Source: Eledone cirrhosa (lineage: Eukaryota; Mollusca; Cephalopoda; Octopoda; Eledonidae). From it: a stretch of 64,000 bases of DNA. The notes beneath the pieces were generated by a model, which had not been told where the DNA came from, ran no database searches, and was given only the letters and a program-made list of their open reading frames with translations. Location: positions 5,600,950 through 5,664,949 of the forward strand of contig OZ024740.1 of assembly GCA_964016885.1 (NCBI GenBank). The letters run 5' to 3'. Positions 20,086 to 29,845 of the stretch are shown in pieces (the stretch's first letter is position 1; the number at the start of each line of letters is the position of its first letter). Both the position numbers and the translations under genes were made by a program.

Positions 20086-20248
20086 AGACCATCACCCTCC
20101 CTCTCTCATTCTTCTGTGACCCTACAGCATTTGCCTTTCCCTTCATTTTCAATTTTTGAATATTGGTAGTGTTGTTATTTGAAGCAGATTTGTTTATGAT
20201 TTTGGGGGGTTCTTATTAATAAAACTTTTTTTCTTTAACTCTTTAGTA
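20086..20248. other. No gene seen
   Basis: Short stretch of C- then T-rich sequence between the LINE remnant and the 72-bp satellite. An 'aataaaac' at about 20217 could be the 3' end of the remnant. Confidence 0.5.
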
Positions 20249-20609
20249 TTTACATTACTCTATATATACTATTGTATTTTCACAGTAAAGGCTTTACCTC
20301 ACATAATATCTCACATACCATTTACATTACTCTATATATACTATTGTATTTTCACAGTAAAGTCTTTACCTCACATAATATCTCACATACCATTAACATT
20401 ACTCTATATATACTATTGTATTTTCACAGTAAAGGCTTTACCTCACATAATATCTCACACAACATTTACATTACTCTATATATACTATTGTATTTTCACA
20501 GTAAAGACTTTACCTCACATAATATCTCACATAACATTTACATTACTCTATATATACTATTGTATTTTCACAGTAAAGACTTTACCTCACATAATATCTC
20601 ACATAACAT
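20249..20609. repeat. 72-bp satellite, left segment (about 5 copies)
   Basis: The unit contains 'cattactctatatatactat', 'tgtattttcacagtaaag', 'ctttacctcacataatatct' and 'cacataacattta'. The phrase 'cattactc' recurs every 72 bp (for example 20325, 20397). Units are nearly identical. Because 72 is divisible by three, a spurious frame runs through all units. The array resumes at 26283 after a LINE insertion. Confidence 0.93.
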
Positions 20610-20819
20610 CTCGTATACGAGAGACGTGTGTTGACGTGTGTGAACAAGCTCGGCTACCGAGTTGGATTTACTTACTAAAAAGTGAGTTTTGATTAATTTT
20701 TTTATACTGTAATATACGTTAACCCCTTGCCTGGGTCGTCAAACTTTGAGTTTATTTATTTTCGCCCCTTTTTGGGGCGAATTTTCCTTTTAAAAATTTA
20801 TTACGGCAAACTGATAGAA
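20610..20819 (+). promoter_or_regulatory. 5' UTR of Tx1-like copy a with three hairpins
   Basis: Three inverted repeats are visible: the exact palindrome 'ctcgtatacgag' (20610-20621) at the very 5' end, 'ctcggctaccgag' (20649-20661), and 'ttcgcccc'-T5-'ggggcgaa' (20761-20781) about 40 bp before the ORF1 start. A promoter or translational role is inference from position. Confidence 0.55.
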
Positions 20820-22600
20820 ATGGACGGAATTTTCACATCTCATCCTAACGAGAAAGCCACGCCCCCTAAGGAAGGTGATACAGACAAGCTAGAAGCACAA
20901 GGCTCTAAGTCTTCTCTCCTCACTTCTGCAAAAGAAACATGGAACACGGAATTAAAAGAAAAAATTGTAAAAATGGGTGAAAACCCAGAAAGTCACATAA
21001 ACGCAGACAAAAACAACAATGACAATAACAGCAATAGTCACAACACCAACCAAGGAAAAAATAACGATATCACCAAACAAAGCGAACCCACTACTGGTGC
21101 CTCCTTTGCACAGGCGGTCCGAAAAACACAGACCTGCAAGCAACTGGACATTACAACTCTGAGAGAAAAGATGAAGGAAGCAAAACAGTATGTAACTTTC
21201 AAAGAACGAGGAGACTTCACAATCACCTCCCCACAAGAAATCAAAAGAGACACGATACTAAGAACGATATCTTTCAGAACAATTTCCAACATAACAAGGA
21301 AACCAGCTCAATTATCCCAAAAAGAAATTGAGCTGGTCTTAAAAAATGTGTGGAGTGATATATCGTTCATACAAAAAGGGCCACTCTATGGGAATATAAC
21401 GGTGCTAATGAAGGATCAATTGACGGCCAGGAAATACTCTGTGTCGCCAATTGTTTCCAAGCTACACACATTTTCCCCCACATATTTGGGGAAAAGAACT
21501 CAAAAAATAAGAGTCTCCGGAATCCGGCCAAGTGCATGCATTTCCTGGGTACTAACAGGATTTTTAGAAGACGAGGACGGAATCTTCTCAGTAGGAGAAG
21601 TCACCACAGACGTTTTCGGCGGTTTGAGCGTGGAGGTTCTGGTCCAAATAAGACCAGAACGAATAGCTAGAATACCACAGAGGGTGTCCCTCGATGGAGA
21701 AACATTTATATACATTTCAGCCGAGGGTAGGAGGCCCATATGTTACTACTGTTCAAGCAGGGGTCATCTAAGGGCTGCCTGTCCTCAATTGACAAAAAAA
21801 AGGCTCTTTTGCCTACACCCCACACACCACCACTGCCACCACCACCACCACCACCACCACCACCACCACCACCACCACCACCACCACCACCACAACAACA
21901 AAAACAACAACAACAACAACAACAAAAACAACACGGAAAAACAACACAAGACACGGTCCCACCCAAAACAACTCCCAAAACACACACAAACACAACAAAA
22001 CCCCAAAATACACTACTACCTGACAGCACGGACGAGGACCCAGCTGAAACGGCACCTAGTGACGAAGAGGGGGGACCCTTCCAACCTGTAAAAAGAAAAA
22101 AAAGAAAACACCACACGAACATAAACGAAACAAACACACAACCACCAACAAAAACGATACAAACAGAACAAACAAAATCCACCCCACCCCAAAACATAAC
22201 ACATACAACAAAACGCAAGCACACACAAGAACAACAAACAAACACAACACAAATAAAACAGTATACATACATTAACACAAATAACAAAGAACTAGTAAAA
22301 ACGATACACAAAGACCCTTCGGTGGAAACTGAAGGGCAATTCTTTGCAAGCGCGGCCAACAAACCGCATTTAAAAATGATAAGACTCCCAATGGACACCT
22401 ATGCAAAACTAAGAGAGAACTTTCCTGAGGACGTGGGGAAAACATGTACTCGACCCTATAACCGCGTCCTCTTGAAACGTTTCCCCACCCACACCTCACC
22501 AAACACCCCCACCCCACCACAGAACAACACCCCACCAAACAACCCCTCCAATACGCCCATGGATATTGTGCAACCTGCTCCTCAGGAGCCGAACAGGTAG
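20820..22600 (+). pseudogene. Tx1-like ORF1: nucleic-acid-binding protein with CCHC knuckle, one frameshift
   Basis: I chose ATG 20820 ('MDGIFTSHPNEKATPP'), although the frame is open from 20727. The N-terminal part is charged and N/K-rich. A central region (about 21240-21720) ends in a zinc knuckle 'CYYCSSRGHLRAAC' (21741-21782; C-x2-C-x4-H-x4-C), as in L1-group ORF1 proteins that coat the element RNA. At the eight-A run 21794-21801 the frame slips. The downstream frame continues with a proline run encoded by (CCA)n at about 21830-21893, a glutamine-rich part, a basic 'VKRKKRKHH' and a C-terminus 'PHLKMIRLPM..YAKL..NFPEDVGK', stopping at 22598-22600. The C-terminal block is conserved in the copy at 33307-33594, which supports the joined reading. 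The break may be a real inactivating indel or an assembly error in the homopolymer. Confidence 0.8.
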
Positions 22601-22621
22601 GTCCTTCCTCTTTTAACCAAC

Positions 22622-25600
22622 ATGGCTGATATAAGAGTTGGGTGTCTGAATGTACGCGGCCTGGGACTGTCTTGGAAACAAGGCAAACTTTTAAACGATC
22701 TCAGGTCGCATAGAATGGATGTAATGGCTATTTGCGAGTCCAGGATCAGCAGCGAGCACCAACTGGCGCCCCTCTTCGACGACTTTGAGATCTTCGCATC
22801 TCTCTGTCAACCGGGGGGTGGGGGTGGAGTTGTCGTTCTGCTGCGAAAACACCTGGGCCTCGCCATACATACAGAAGGTGCACCTGGATACGGAGGGTCA
22901 CCTGGATGTTTTAGACGTCGGCAGTAGTGAAAGTGGAGCCCTTAGACTAATTGCTGTGTACGACCCTTTTTGGGCAGCGCGGCCGGAATACTTCCAACGT
23001 CTGGAAACTTTTCTGGGAACGTCCCGCTCCTTGCTTTTAGTGGGGGACTGGAATGGTATCCTGGATGCACGTTGGGACTATGTAGGGCATGTGCCAATAG
23101 AGGGGGGTGTAAAAGCCTCAAAAGGTTAATCGGCCGATTTGACCTGGCCGATAGATATCGACTAGATTTTCCGACTGTACCACTATGGACGTGGACCAAT
23201 CGCAGCGGAACATCTAGGTCGTACCTAGATAGGGTCCTAGTTAGAGAGAAGGATAGGGACACATTTAGCTGTCCAAAAATGTTCATGGTTGACTATTCGG
23301 ATCACAAGTTAGTGACCTGCATAGCCAACCTTGATAGAACCCATAGACAGGGACCCGGTTACTGGAAGCTGAACTTGTCCTTACCGACAAGCAAAGCTTA
23401 CAGTAAACGGATTAGCACGTTAGTTAAGCAGAGTTTGACAGGGGAAATTGTCAACAACAGGTGGTGGAGCTCTCTTAAGAGAGCAATTAGAATAGAATCG
23501 ATAGGTTTTAGTCAGGAATTAGCAAGGGATAGGAACAAGACGGAAAGGGAATTAGTAGATAGAGTAGAAGAGGCGATTAGGAGTGGCAATGTAGCCGGCG
23601 TGCCGGCATCAAGAATGGCCTTAGACCAGTTCTTTGAGGTGAAGCATGAAGGCTGCGTTGTCAGGAGTAAAATACGTGCTCTGGGTAATGAGGGAGCCAA
23701 AGCTGTTAGCTGGGCCCGAGTGAAGAGGCAAAAAGTGGGAACAAGTCCACGATTCGGTCTTTGAAGGACCAGGATGGGCGTGTGATCCTTGAACCTGGGC
23801 AGATGTTTGCGGCCTTTCAGTGGTACTTTGCACGACTGTTCGAGAGGGGCGGCGCGCCGGGTGAGACTATGGATTTCAATCCATACCTCGACGGTCTGCC
23901 GCGCCTCTCGGACGCGGAGGCGAAGTCCTGCGAAAGGCCGATTTCAGCTGCTGAGATAGGGGCGGCACTGAGCCAATGCGGCAAACGCAAATCCCCGGGT
24001 CTCGATGGTCTACCATACGAGCTATATGTAGCGATGCCGGACTTGTTCTCCGATATCCTCGAAGCGGTCTACTGCAACTGGCAGCAGAACGGGAGAATTC
24101 CCAGTTCTGTGACCAAGGATGAGGAAGGATGAGAACAAGGGGGATGACATAAGTAACTTCAGGCCCATAACTCTGCTAAATACAGAGTTAAAGATTTTGG
24201 CCAAGGTGTTAGCGAAGAGGTTGGCGCTTGTCGTCGGAAACCTGGTGGGAGAAGCGCAGACATGCGCTATCCCGTCCAGGTCCATTCACGACAATCTCCA
24301 CCTTATGCGATACATCATAGAGAGGGTAGGGAATGAACCCGGCTTTGGTGGGGCCCTGATCAACTTGGATCAATCTAAAGCTTTCGATAGGGTTGACCAT
24401 CGTTACCTGGATGCGGTGCTCGCGGCGGCAGGCTTCGGACCCGTTTTCAGGGGTTGGATTGCTGCGATGCACAGCAGCAACGTCTGCTCAAGGGTCAAGG
24501 TGAACGGCCACCTCTTGGAGCCGTTCCAAATCATGCGATCCATCCGACAGGGATTCCCTCTCTCCTCCCTTCTGTATGTGCTGGCTCTTGAGCCACTACT
24601 GCGGAAGTTGGAGCGGTTGCAGGGCATCCCTTTGTAACCGGGATTGCAGAAAGCGGCGTCAGCCTCCGCCGATGACGTGACAGTAATGGTGTCGAAAACC
24701 TCGCAAATCAGTGAGATCGGCACCTTACTGGAGAAATATGAAAGGTTTACAGGAGCCAAGCTGAACCGGGACAAGTCCGTCGGTTTGCAACTCGGAACAT
24801 GGAGAGGCAAACCGATGCCCTCCAACGACGTCGTCGGACGCTGGACGGAGGGCCCGGTGAAGCTGCTTGGTGTCTGGTTCGGACCAGACCTCCAGGTGGA
24901 GAAAAACTGGAACGAGGTAACGGCCAGGGTGTTTGCACTCACCCAGAAGTGGGCCCAGTGCAAACTATCCCTGAAAGGTCGAGCGGAGGTGGCGAATACT
25001 TATATAGCATCCGTCATCTACTACCGCTTGACCGTAGTGTCTTGCCCAGTGAAAAGACTCGCCAAAATGGAGTGCGCGCTGTTCCAATTTCTTTGGAACA
25101 AGCGGGCCCCTTTGGTGAGGAGATCCATCTGCTGTCAACACCCTTCGAAAGGAGGGCTGGGGATGCCGTGGCTACAGATGCGTAAACACGCATTAAGGCT
25201 ACGGCACCTCCAGGTATTCCTCACCGGTCAACCGGTGTGGGCCCCGTTTGTGAGGCGAGCCTTTCCCAGACTCGTCTCGCTCACCGAGCTGTAATCCTGA
25301 GTCAAGCAAAGACCGAGAAAAGTGGGCGACTGGCACATTGAATGTGCCCAGGCGCTCACGGCCCTCTGGAAAGCGGACCCGGCAATCAGTAGAGACTCCA
25401 CCTCGACATTCTATAGAGGGTTGGTACGCAGCAGGTGCGACGATGCTCTCGGAGAAGCTCTAGGCATGGAAGAAGATGAACTGGCCAGTCTGTTCGGTAG
25501 GACGTTTGGCCCTGGACCGATGGACAACTTCCAAAAGTCCCTGGCTTGGCAGTGGTACCGAGGGGCTCTACCCGTTCGAGACAAGCTCCACAGGCATGGG

Positions 25601-26167
25601 AGCCTGGGTAGGGATCCTTTGAATAAGATCTGTCCGAGATGCATGCATGACGATGAAACCGTTGCGCACGCATTCGTACACTCCCCAGGCATTGCTGACC
25701 TGTGGGGCTATGTGGAACGACTACTGTCGAGGGTGGGACGAATCCGATTGACCACCAAGTCCATTGTCACGATCAAACCGCCTCCCCCTTTCAAAAACGA
25801 AGGAGAGGCGGTTTTTCTCTGTGTGATAGCCATGGCTAAAGAAGTTGTATGGTGGACGAGGCTGAAAGGGCTGAGGTCAGACACCTTTCTCTCCAGCCAA
25901 CAACTGGTCCCCTTTTTCAAATACCATTTTAAAAGAAGGATCAGAATGGAGAGAGAGGTGCTCTACCCCAGCAAGTTTTATGAAAGGTGGGTGAAAGTAG
26001 GGAGAATGGCCAGAGTGAATGGGTCTTCTCTCTATATCAGCCTGTATGTGAAAGAAGAGGAAAAAGAGGAGACGAGGGAAGCACCTACTCTTTGTGCTCC
26101 TGAGGAGAAGGGTTGCACATTTTTTCCGGGGTGTGTGCGACCCATGTTAATGCCCCCTCCCTATTGA
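22622..26167 (+). pseudogene. Tx1-like ORF2: endonuclease-reverse transcriptase (frameshifted; catalytic Tyr lost)
   Basis: The start is ATG 22622, 21 bp after the ORF1 stop. Endonuclease blocks: 'RVGCLNVRGLG', 'AICESRIS' (about 22730), 'LLVGDWNGIL' (about 23038), 'SYLDRVLV' and 'DYSDHKLVTC' (about 23290). RT blocks: 'KSPGLDGLPYELY' (about 23990), 'FRPITLLN', 'SRSIHDNLHLMRYI', 'LDQSKAFDRVDH', then 'SASADDVTVMVS' where the sister copy has YADD. C-terminal zinc-like 'CPRCMHDDETVAHAF' lies near 25640. Frame changes occur near 22850, 23100, 23745 and 24118. Stops at 24636 and 25292 replace sense codons seen in the sister copy. Confidence 0.87.
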
Positions 26168-26282
26168 GGACTTCGTTTGTTGTTGTTATTTCATTGTTAT
26201 ATTTTTGTACTCGTGAATTATATGTAAACTTCCCCCCTTGTATCTGTCCCTACCTTTTGTGCCCTGGTGGCAAATAAAGAAA
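26168..26282 (+). other. 3' UTR and 3' terminus of Tx1-like copy a
   Basis: It contains 'tattgaggac' and ends 'ggtggcaaataaagaaa'. The AATAAA signal lies a few bases from the element end. The same terminus is seen in the two minus-strand copies, followed in each by four variable bases and then TCTAT. Confidence 0.7.
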
Positions 26283-27157
26283 TCACTCTATATATACTAG
26301 TGTATTTTCACAGTAAAGACTTTACCTCACATAATATCTCATATAACATTTACATTACTCTATATATACTATTGTATTTTCACAGTAAAAACTTTACCTC
26401 ACATAATATCTTACATAACATTTACACTATCTATATATACTATTGTATTTTCACCGTAAAGTCTTTACCTCACATAATATCTCACATAACATTTACATTA
26501 CTCTATATATACTATTGTATTTTCACAGTAAAGTCTTTACCTCACATAATATCTCACATAACATTTACATAACTCTATATATACTATTGTATTTTCAGAG
26601 TAAAGTCTTTACCTCACATAATATCTCACATAACATTTACATTACTCTATATATACTATTGTATTTTCCCAGTAAAGTCTTTACCTCACATAATATCTCA
26701 CATAAAACATTACATGACTCAATATATACTATTGTATTTCCACAGTAAAAGCTTCACCTCACATAATATCTCATAATATTTACATTACTCTATATATACT
26801 ATTGTATTTCCACAGTAAAGTCTTTACCTCACATAATATCTCATAATATTTACATTACTCTATATATACTATTGTATTTCCACAGTAAAGTCTTCACCTC
26901 ACATAATACCTCACATAATATTTACATTACTCTATATATACTATTGTATTTCCACAGTAAAGTCTTTACCTCACATAATATCTCACATAACATTTACATT
27001 ACTCTATATATACTATTGTATTTCCACAGTAAAGTCTTCACCTCACATAATATCTCACATAATATTTACATTACTCTATATATACTATTGTATTTCCACA
27101 GTAAAGTCTTTACCTCACATAATATCTCACATAACATTTACATTACTCTATATATAC
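26283..27157. repeat. 72-bp satellite, right segment (about 12 copies)
   Basis: Same unit as 20249-20609, with small variants (for example 'tttccacag' for 'tttcacag', and units shortened at 'cataatatt'). The array is cut at 27157 by the CR1-like copy 2, and its next piece is at 29272-29322. Confidence 0.93.
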
Positions 27158-29271
27158 ATCTGAACATCCTGAGCTCATTATGAACAGCATGTACAGCATC
27201 TGTGCCACGTAAGCGGAAAAAACATCCCAAAAGTGCAATTTGGGAGACTGCAGCAGTCCGTCTTGCCAGAAAAGATCGGCGCAATGCTGAACGTGAGTAC
27301 AAACTTCACAAATCAGACATTAATAGGAAGAGGCGAAATAGATCGTCCAACCACCTCAAACAGGTGACAAAAAAGGCAGTGCTTCAATTTGAGCAGCGCA
27401 TAGCAACCAGCCCTGACAGTAAGGTGTTCTGGAAGTATGTTCACTCAAAGCAGAGGCCTCACTCTCCAGTTGGTCCTCTTCGTAATCCCCACACAAGCCA
27501 GGTTACTGACGACCCCAAGGAATGCGCAGAGTTCATTGCTGAATGCTATGCAGGCATTTTCACTATTGAAGACCAGAGTGTACCATCTCCACCACCTATG
27601 ACACCGGACTCTATTACAACCATGGAATTTACACCTGCAATGCTGCGACGTCACCTAAAAAATAAACGCAACCATGCCTCTCCTGGTCTTGATGGTGTTA
27701 CGTACCTACTTCTTAAACGTGGTGGGTACTTCCTTCTGCACCAGTTATCACGCTTCTTCCAATTCTGTCTGAACAATAGTGCTACTCCAGAACAGTGGAA
27801 AACTGCCAGTGTCATTCCTCTGTTCAAAAAGGGTGACCGCACATCACCTGTGAACTATCGTCCAGTCAGTCTTACTAGTTGCATTGCCAAACTGATGGAA
27901 TCCTGTGTCAGAGAAACACTTTGGAACTTCAGGAGCTCTCACAGTCTTATCCGGCCCTCGCAATTCGTATTTATCCCCAACTCCAGCTGCTGTGATCAAC
28001 TTATAGAGTTTCTTGAGGACATCACCCGGATCACTGATGGCGGCTCATGGGTGGATGTTGTTTACCTTGACTTTGCGAAAGCCTTCAATTCTGTGCCACA
28101 CAAAAGGCTTATGGCAAAACTCTCTGCAATAGGTGTGAAGGATGATCTTTTTAACTGGTTGAAGTCCTTCATTCTAAGTCGAAGAGAGGTAGTCACGGTT
28201 CTGGGACAGCATTCCTCACCATATGAGATGTCATCTGGTGTACCACAGGGATCTGTTCTTGGCCCCCTTTTGTTTGTGGCATATATTAATGACATAGATG
28301 CCAACTTAAAGAATGCCACAGTACTAAAGTACGAAGACGACATCAAGCTGTACCTTGAGATAAAAAGGACAGATCCTGAACACTATAGATCTTGCCTGCA
28401 GTCTGACCTGGACACAATGCAACAATAGATCTCAGACTGGCAACTCAAGCTAGCTGTGGACAAGTGCACCACCATGCATTTTGGGAGCAAAAACCCAGCG
28501 TCCACATACTCCCTCCACAGCACTAATATCAAGAAGTCTTCTTGTGAACGTGACCTGGGCATTACGGTCAGCAGCGATTTGCGTTGGACGAAGCACGTCT
28601 CTAAAATTATCAAGAGGGCCGAGGGTGTCTTAGCATCACTGAACAAGACCTTTGTCAGTCGCTCTCCAGATATCTATTTATGGCTGTACATGGCTATGTT
28701 GCGACCACACTTAGAATTTGCATCACCAGTCTGGAACCCCTATCTTGCTCAGAACATTGACCGCCTGGAAACTGTTCAGAGACGTGCAACCAAGCACATA
28801 CCCTCCATCAGGCATCTACCATACTCTGAGCGCCTTGCTTCCCTGGGCATGGATACATTGAAGCTCCGACGCCTGGCAACTGACTTGGTAAACACCCACA
28901 AAATTGTTAACCATCTTGCCAACAACAACCCTGAGTACCTTTTTGATTTCCATGTGTCTAACACACGTGGACATGCCCACAAAGTAAGAAAACAGCACAG
29001 TTCCCATGACTTTCGGAAACATTTTTTCATGCTCAGAGTTGCTGAAGCATGGAACAAACTACCTGCATCAGTTGTTAGCTGTCGAGACACTGCATCCTTT
29101 AAGTCCTTCATGCTTCCCGAGATCCGCCAACACTACAGCTAACACATACACACATGTACTTCCTGACATTTGTGTATTATTCTATGTACTATACATACAC
29201 CTTTGACGAGTTGTAGTGCACCTGAGCACTTTACACAATAATTTCATTATTATATTATTATTATACTATTG
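27158..29271 (+). mobile_element. CR1/Jockey-group LINE copy 2, 5'-truncated, inserted in the satellite
   Basis: The satellite phrase 'ctctatatatac' ends at 27157 and the phrase 'tatactattgtatttc' resumes at 29272, so 'tatac' (27153-27157 and 29272-29276) looks like a 5-bp target duplication. The body starts upstream of the RT, and the 3' UTR ends in ATT repeats as in copy 1. Confidence 0.9.
27202..29142 (+). pseudogene. CR1-like reverse transcriptase, near-intact frame with one stop and a YEDD box
   Basis: A single frame runs 27202-28428 and, past a TAG at 28426-28428 (TGG in copy 1), continues at 28429-29142 to the natural stop. Blocks: 'WETAAVRLARKDRR', 'SPGLDGVTYLLLKRGG', 'WKTASVIPLFKKGD', 'NYRPVSLTSCIAKLMES', 'YLDFAKAFNSVPHKRL' and 'GVPQGSVLGPLL'. 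The catalytic box at 28330-28341 reads Y-E-D-D instead of Y-A-D-D, and 'QFVFIP' replaces 'QFGFIP'. The endonuclease is absent. It is younger-looking than copy 1 (no clear frameshift) but not active. Confidence 0.88.
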
Positions 29272-29322
29272 TATTTCCACAGTAAAGGCTTTACCTCACA
29301 TAATATCTCACATAACATTTAC
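29272..29322. repeat. 72-bp satellite, last partial unit
   Basis: The segment resumes the unit exactly where 27157 left off ('tatactattgtatttccaca' to 'cacataacatttaca'), and then the array ends. Confidence 0.9.
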
Positions 29323-29529
29323 AAAAAGGAAAAATTGTAAACGTAAACCTTTGTTTTTGTTGTTCTTGTTTGCCTCTGATCCAGCAAACTTATCACCAAA
29401 CCTATTTCAGCTGTGACCATACCAACTTTTATTCAGACATGGTGTATCTAGGACTACACAATGCACTGTGTAATTTTTTTAATTCTATACAGAGAGGGAG
29501 AGAGAGCGAGAGAGAGAGATATAGATATG
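29323..29529. other. No gene seen; ends in a (GA)n/(GATA)n microsatellite
   Basis: 29323-29485 is unique-looking, with acceptor-like 'acctatttcag' at 29400-29410 but no supportable exon after it. 29489-29529 is GA-rich, ending 'agagatatagatatg', and forms the left flank of Tx1-like copy b. Confidence 0.55.
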
Positions 29530-29663
29530 TTTCTTTTATTTGCCACCAGGGCATCAAAAGTGGGACAAGTACAATGGGGGGAGTTTACAAAACAAGGCGT
29601 CCTCAATAGGGAGGAGGCAATAACAATATATAAAAATAAAATAAAATATAACAAAAAATAGAA

Positions 29664-29699
29664 TTATAACAAAATCCTCAATAGAGGATTTTGTTATAA
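29664..29699. repeat. Perfect 16-bp hairpin in the 3' UTR of Tx1-like copy b
   Basis: 'ttataacaaaatcctc', the loop 'aata', then 'gaggattttgttataa'. The left arm recurs at about 29720-29738 next to 'ctcaatagagaggagg'. Copy a lacks this, so it appears to be a local duplication-inversion, probably made by template switching. Confidence 0.8.
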
Positions 29700-29845
29700 A
29701 ATATAACAAAAAATAAAATTTATAACAAAATCCTCAATAGAGAGGAGGCGCCTTGGGGGGTCGCACACACCCCCGAAAAAAGTGTGCAACCCTTTTCCTC
29801 AGGAGCACAGAGAGGGGTGCTTCCTCGTTCCGTCCTCCTTTCCAC

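Larger units (their letters stand above)
20610..26282 (+). mobile_element. Full-length Tx1/L1-group LINE inserted in the 72-bp satellite (copy a)
   Basis: The element comprises a structured 5' UTR (20610-20819), ORF1 (20820-22600), ORF2 (22622-26167) and a 3' UTR ending 'caaataaagaaa'. Satellite sequence borders both ends: '...cacataacat' on the left and 'ctctatatatac' on the right. The insertion point within the 72-bp unit is therefore clear, with a loss of about 6 bp and no poly(A) tail. The RT resembles the Tx1 branch of the L1 group ('SRSIHDNLHLMRYIIERV', 'LINLDQSKAFDRVDH'). Two minus-strand relatives lie at 29530-33974 and 34016-35385. Confidence 0.9.

Noticed and set aside
21824..21900. 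His-rich metal-binding protein or poly-Pro protein
   Set aside because: The tract is a (CCA)n microsatellite read in different frames inside LINE ORF1.
29400..29470. Exon after acceptor-like 'acctatttcag'
   Set aside because: No donor at a suitable distance and no recognisable coding sequence.
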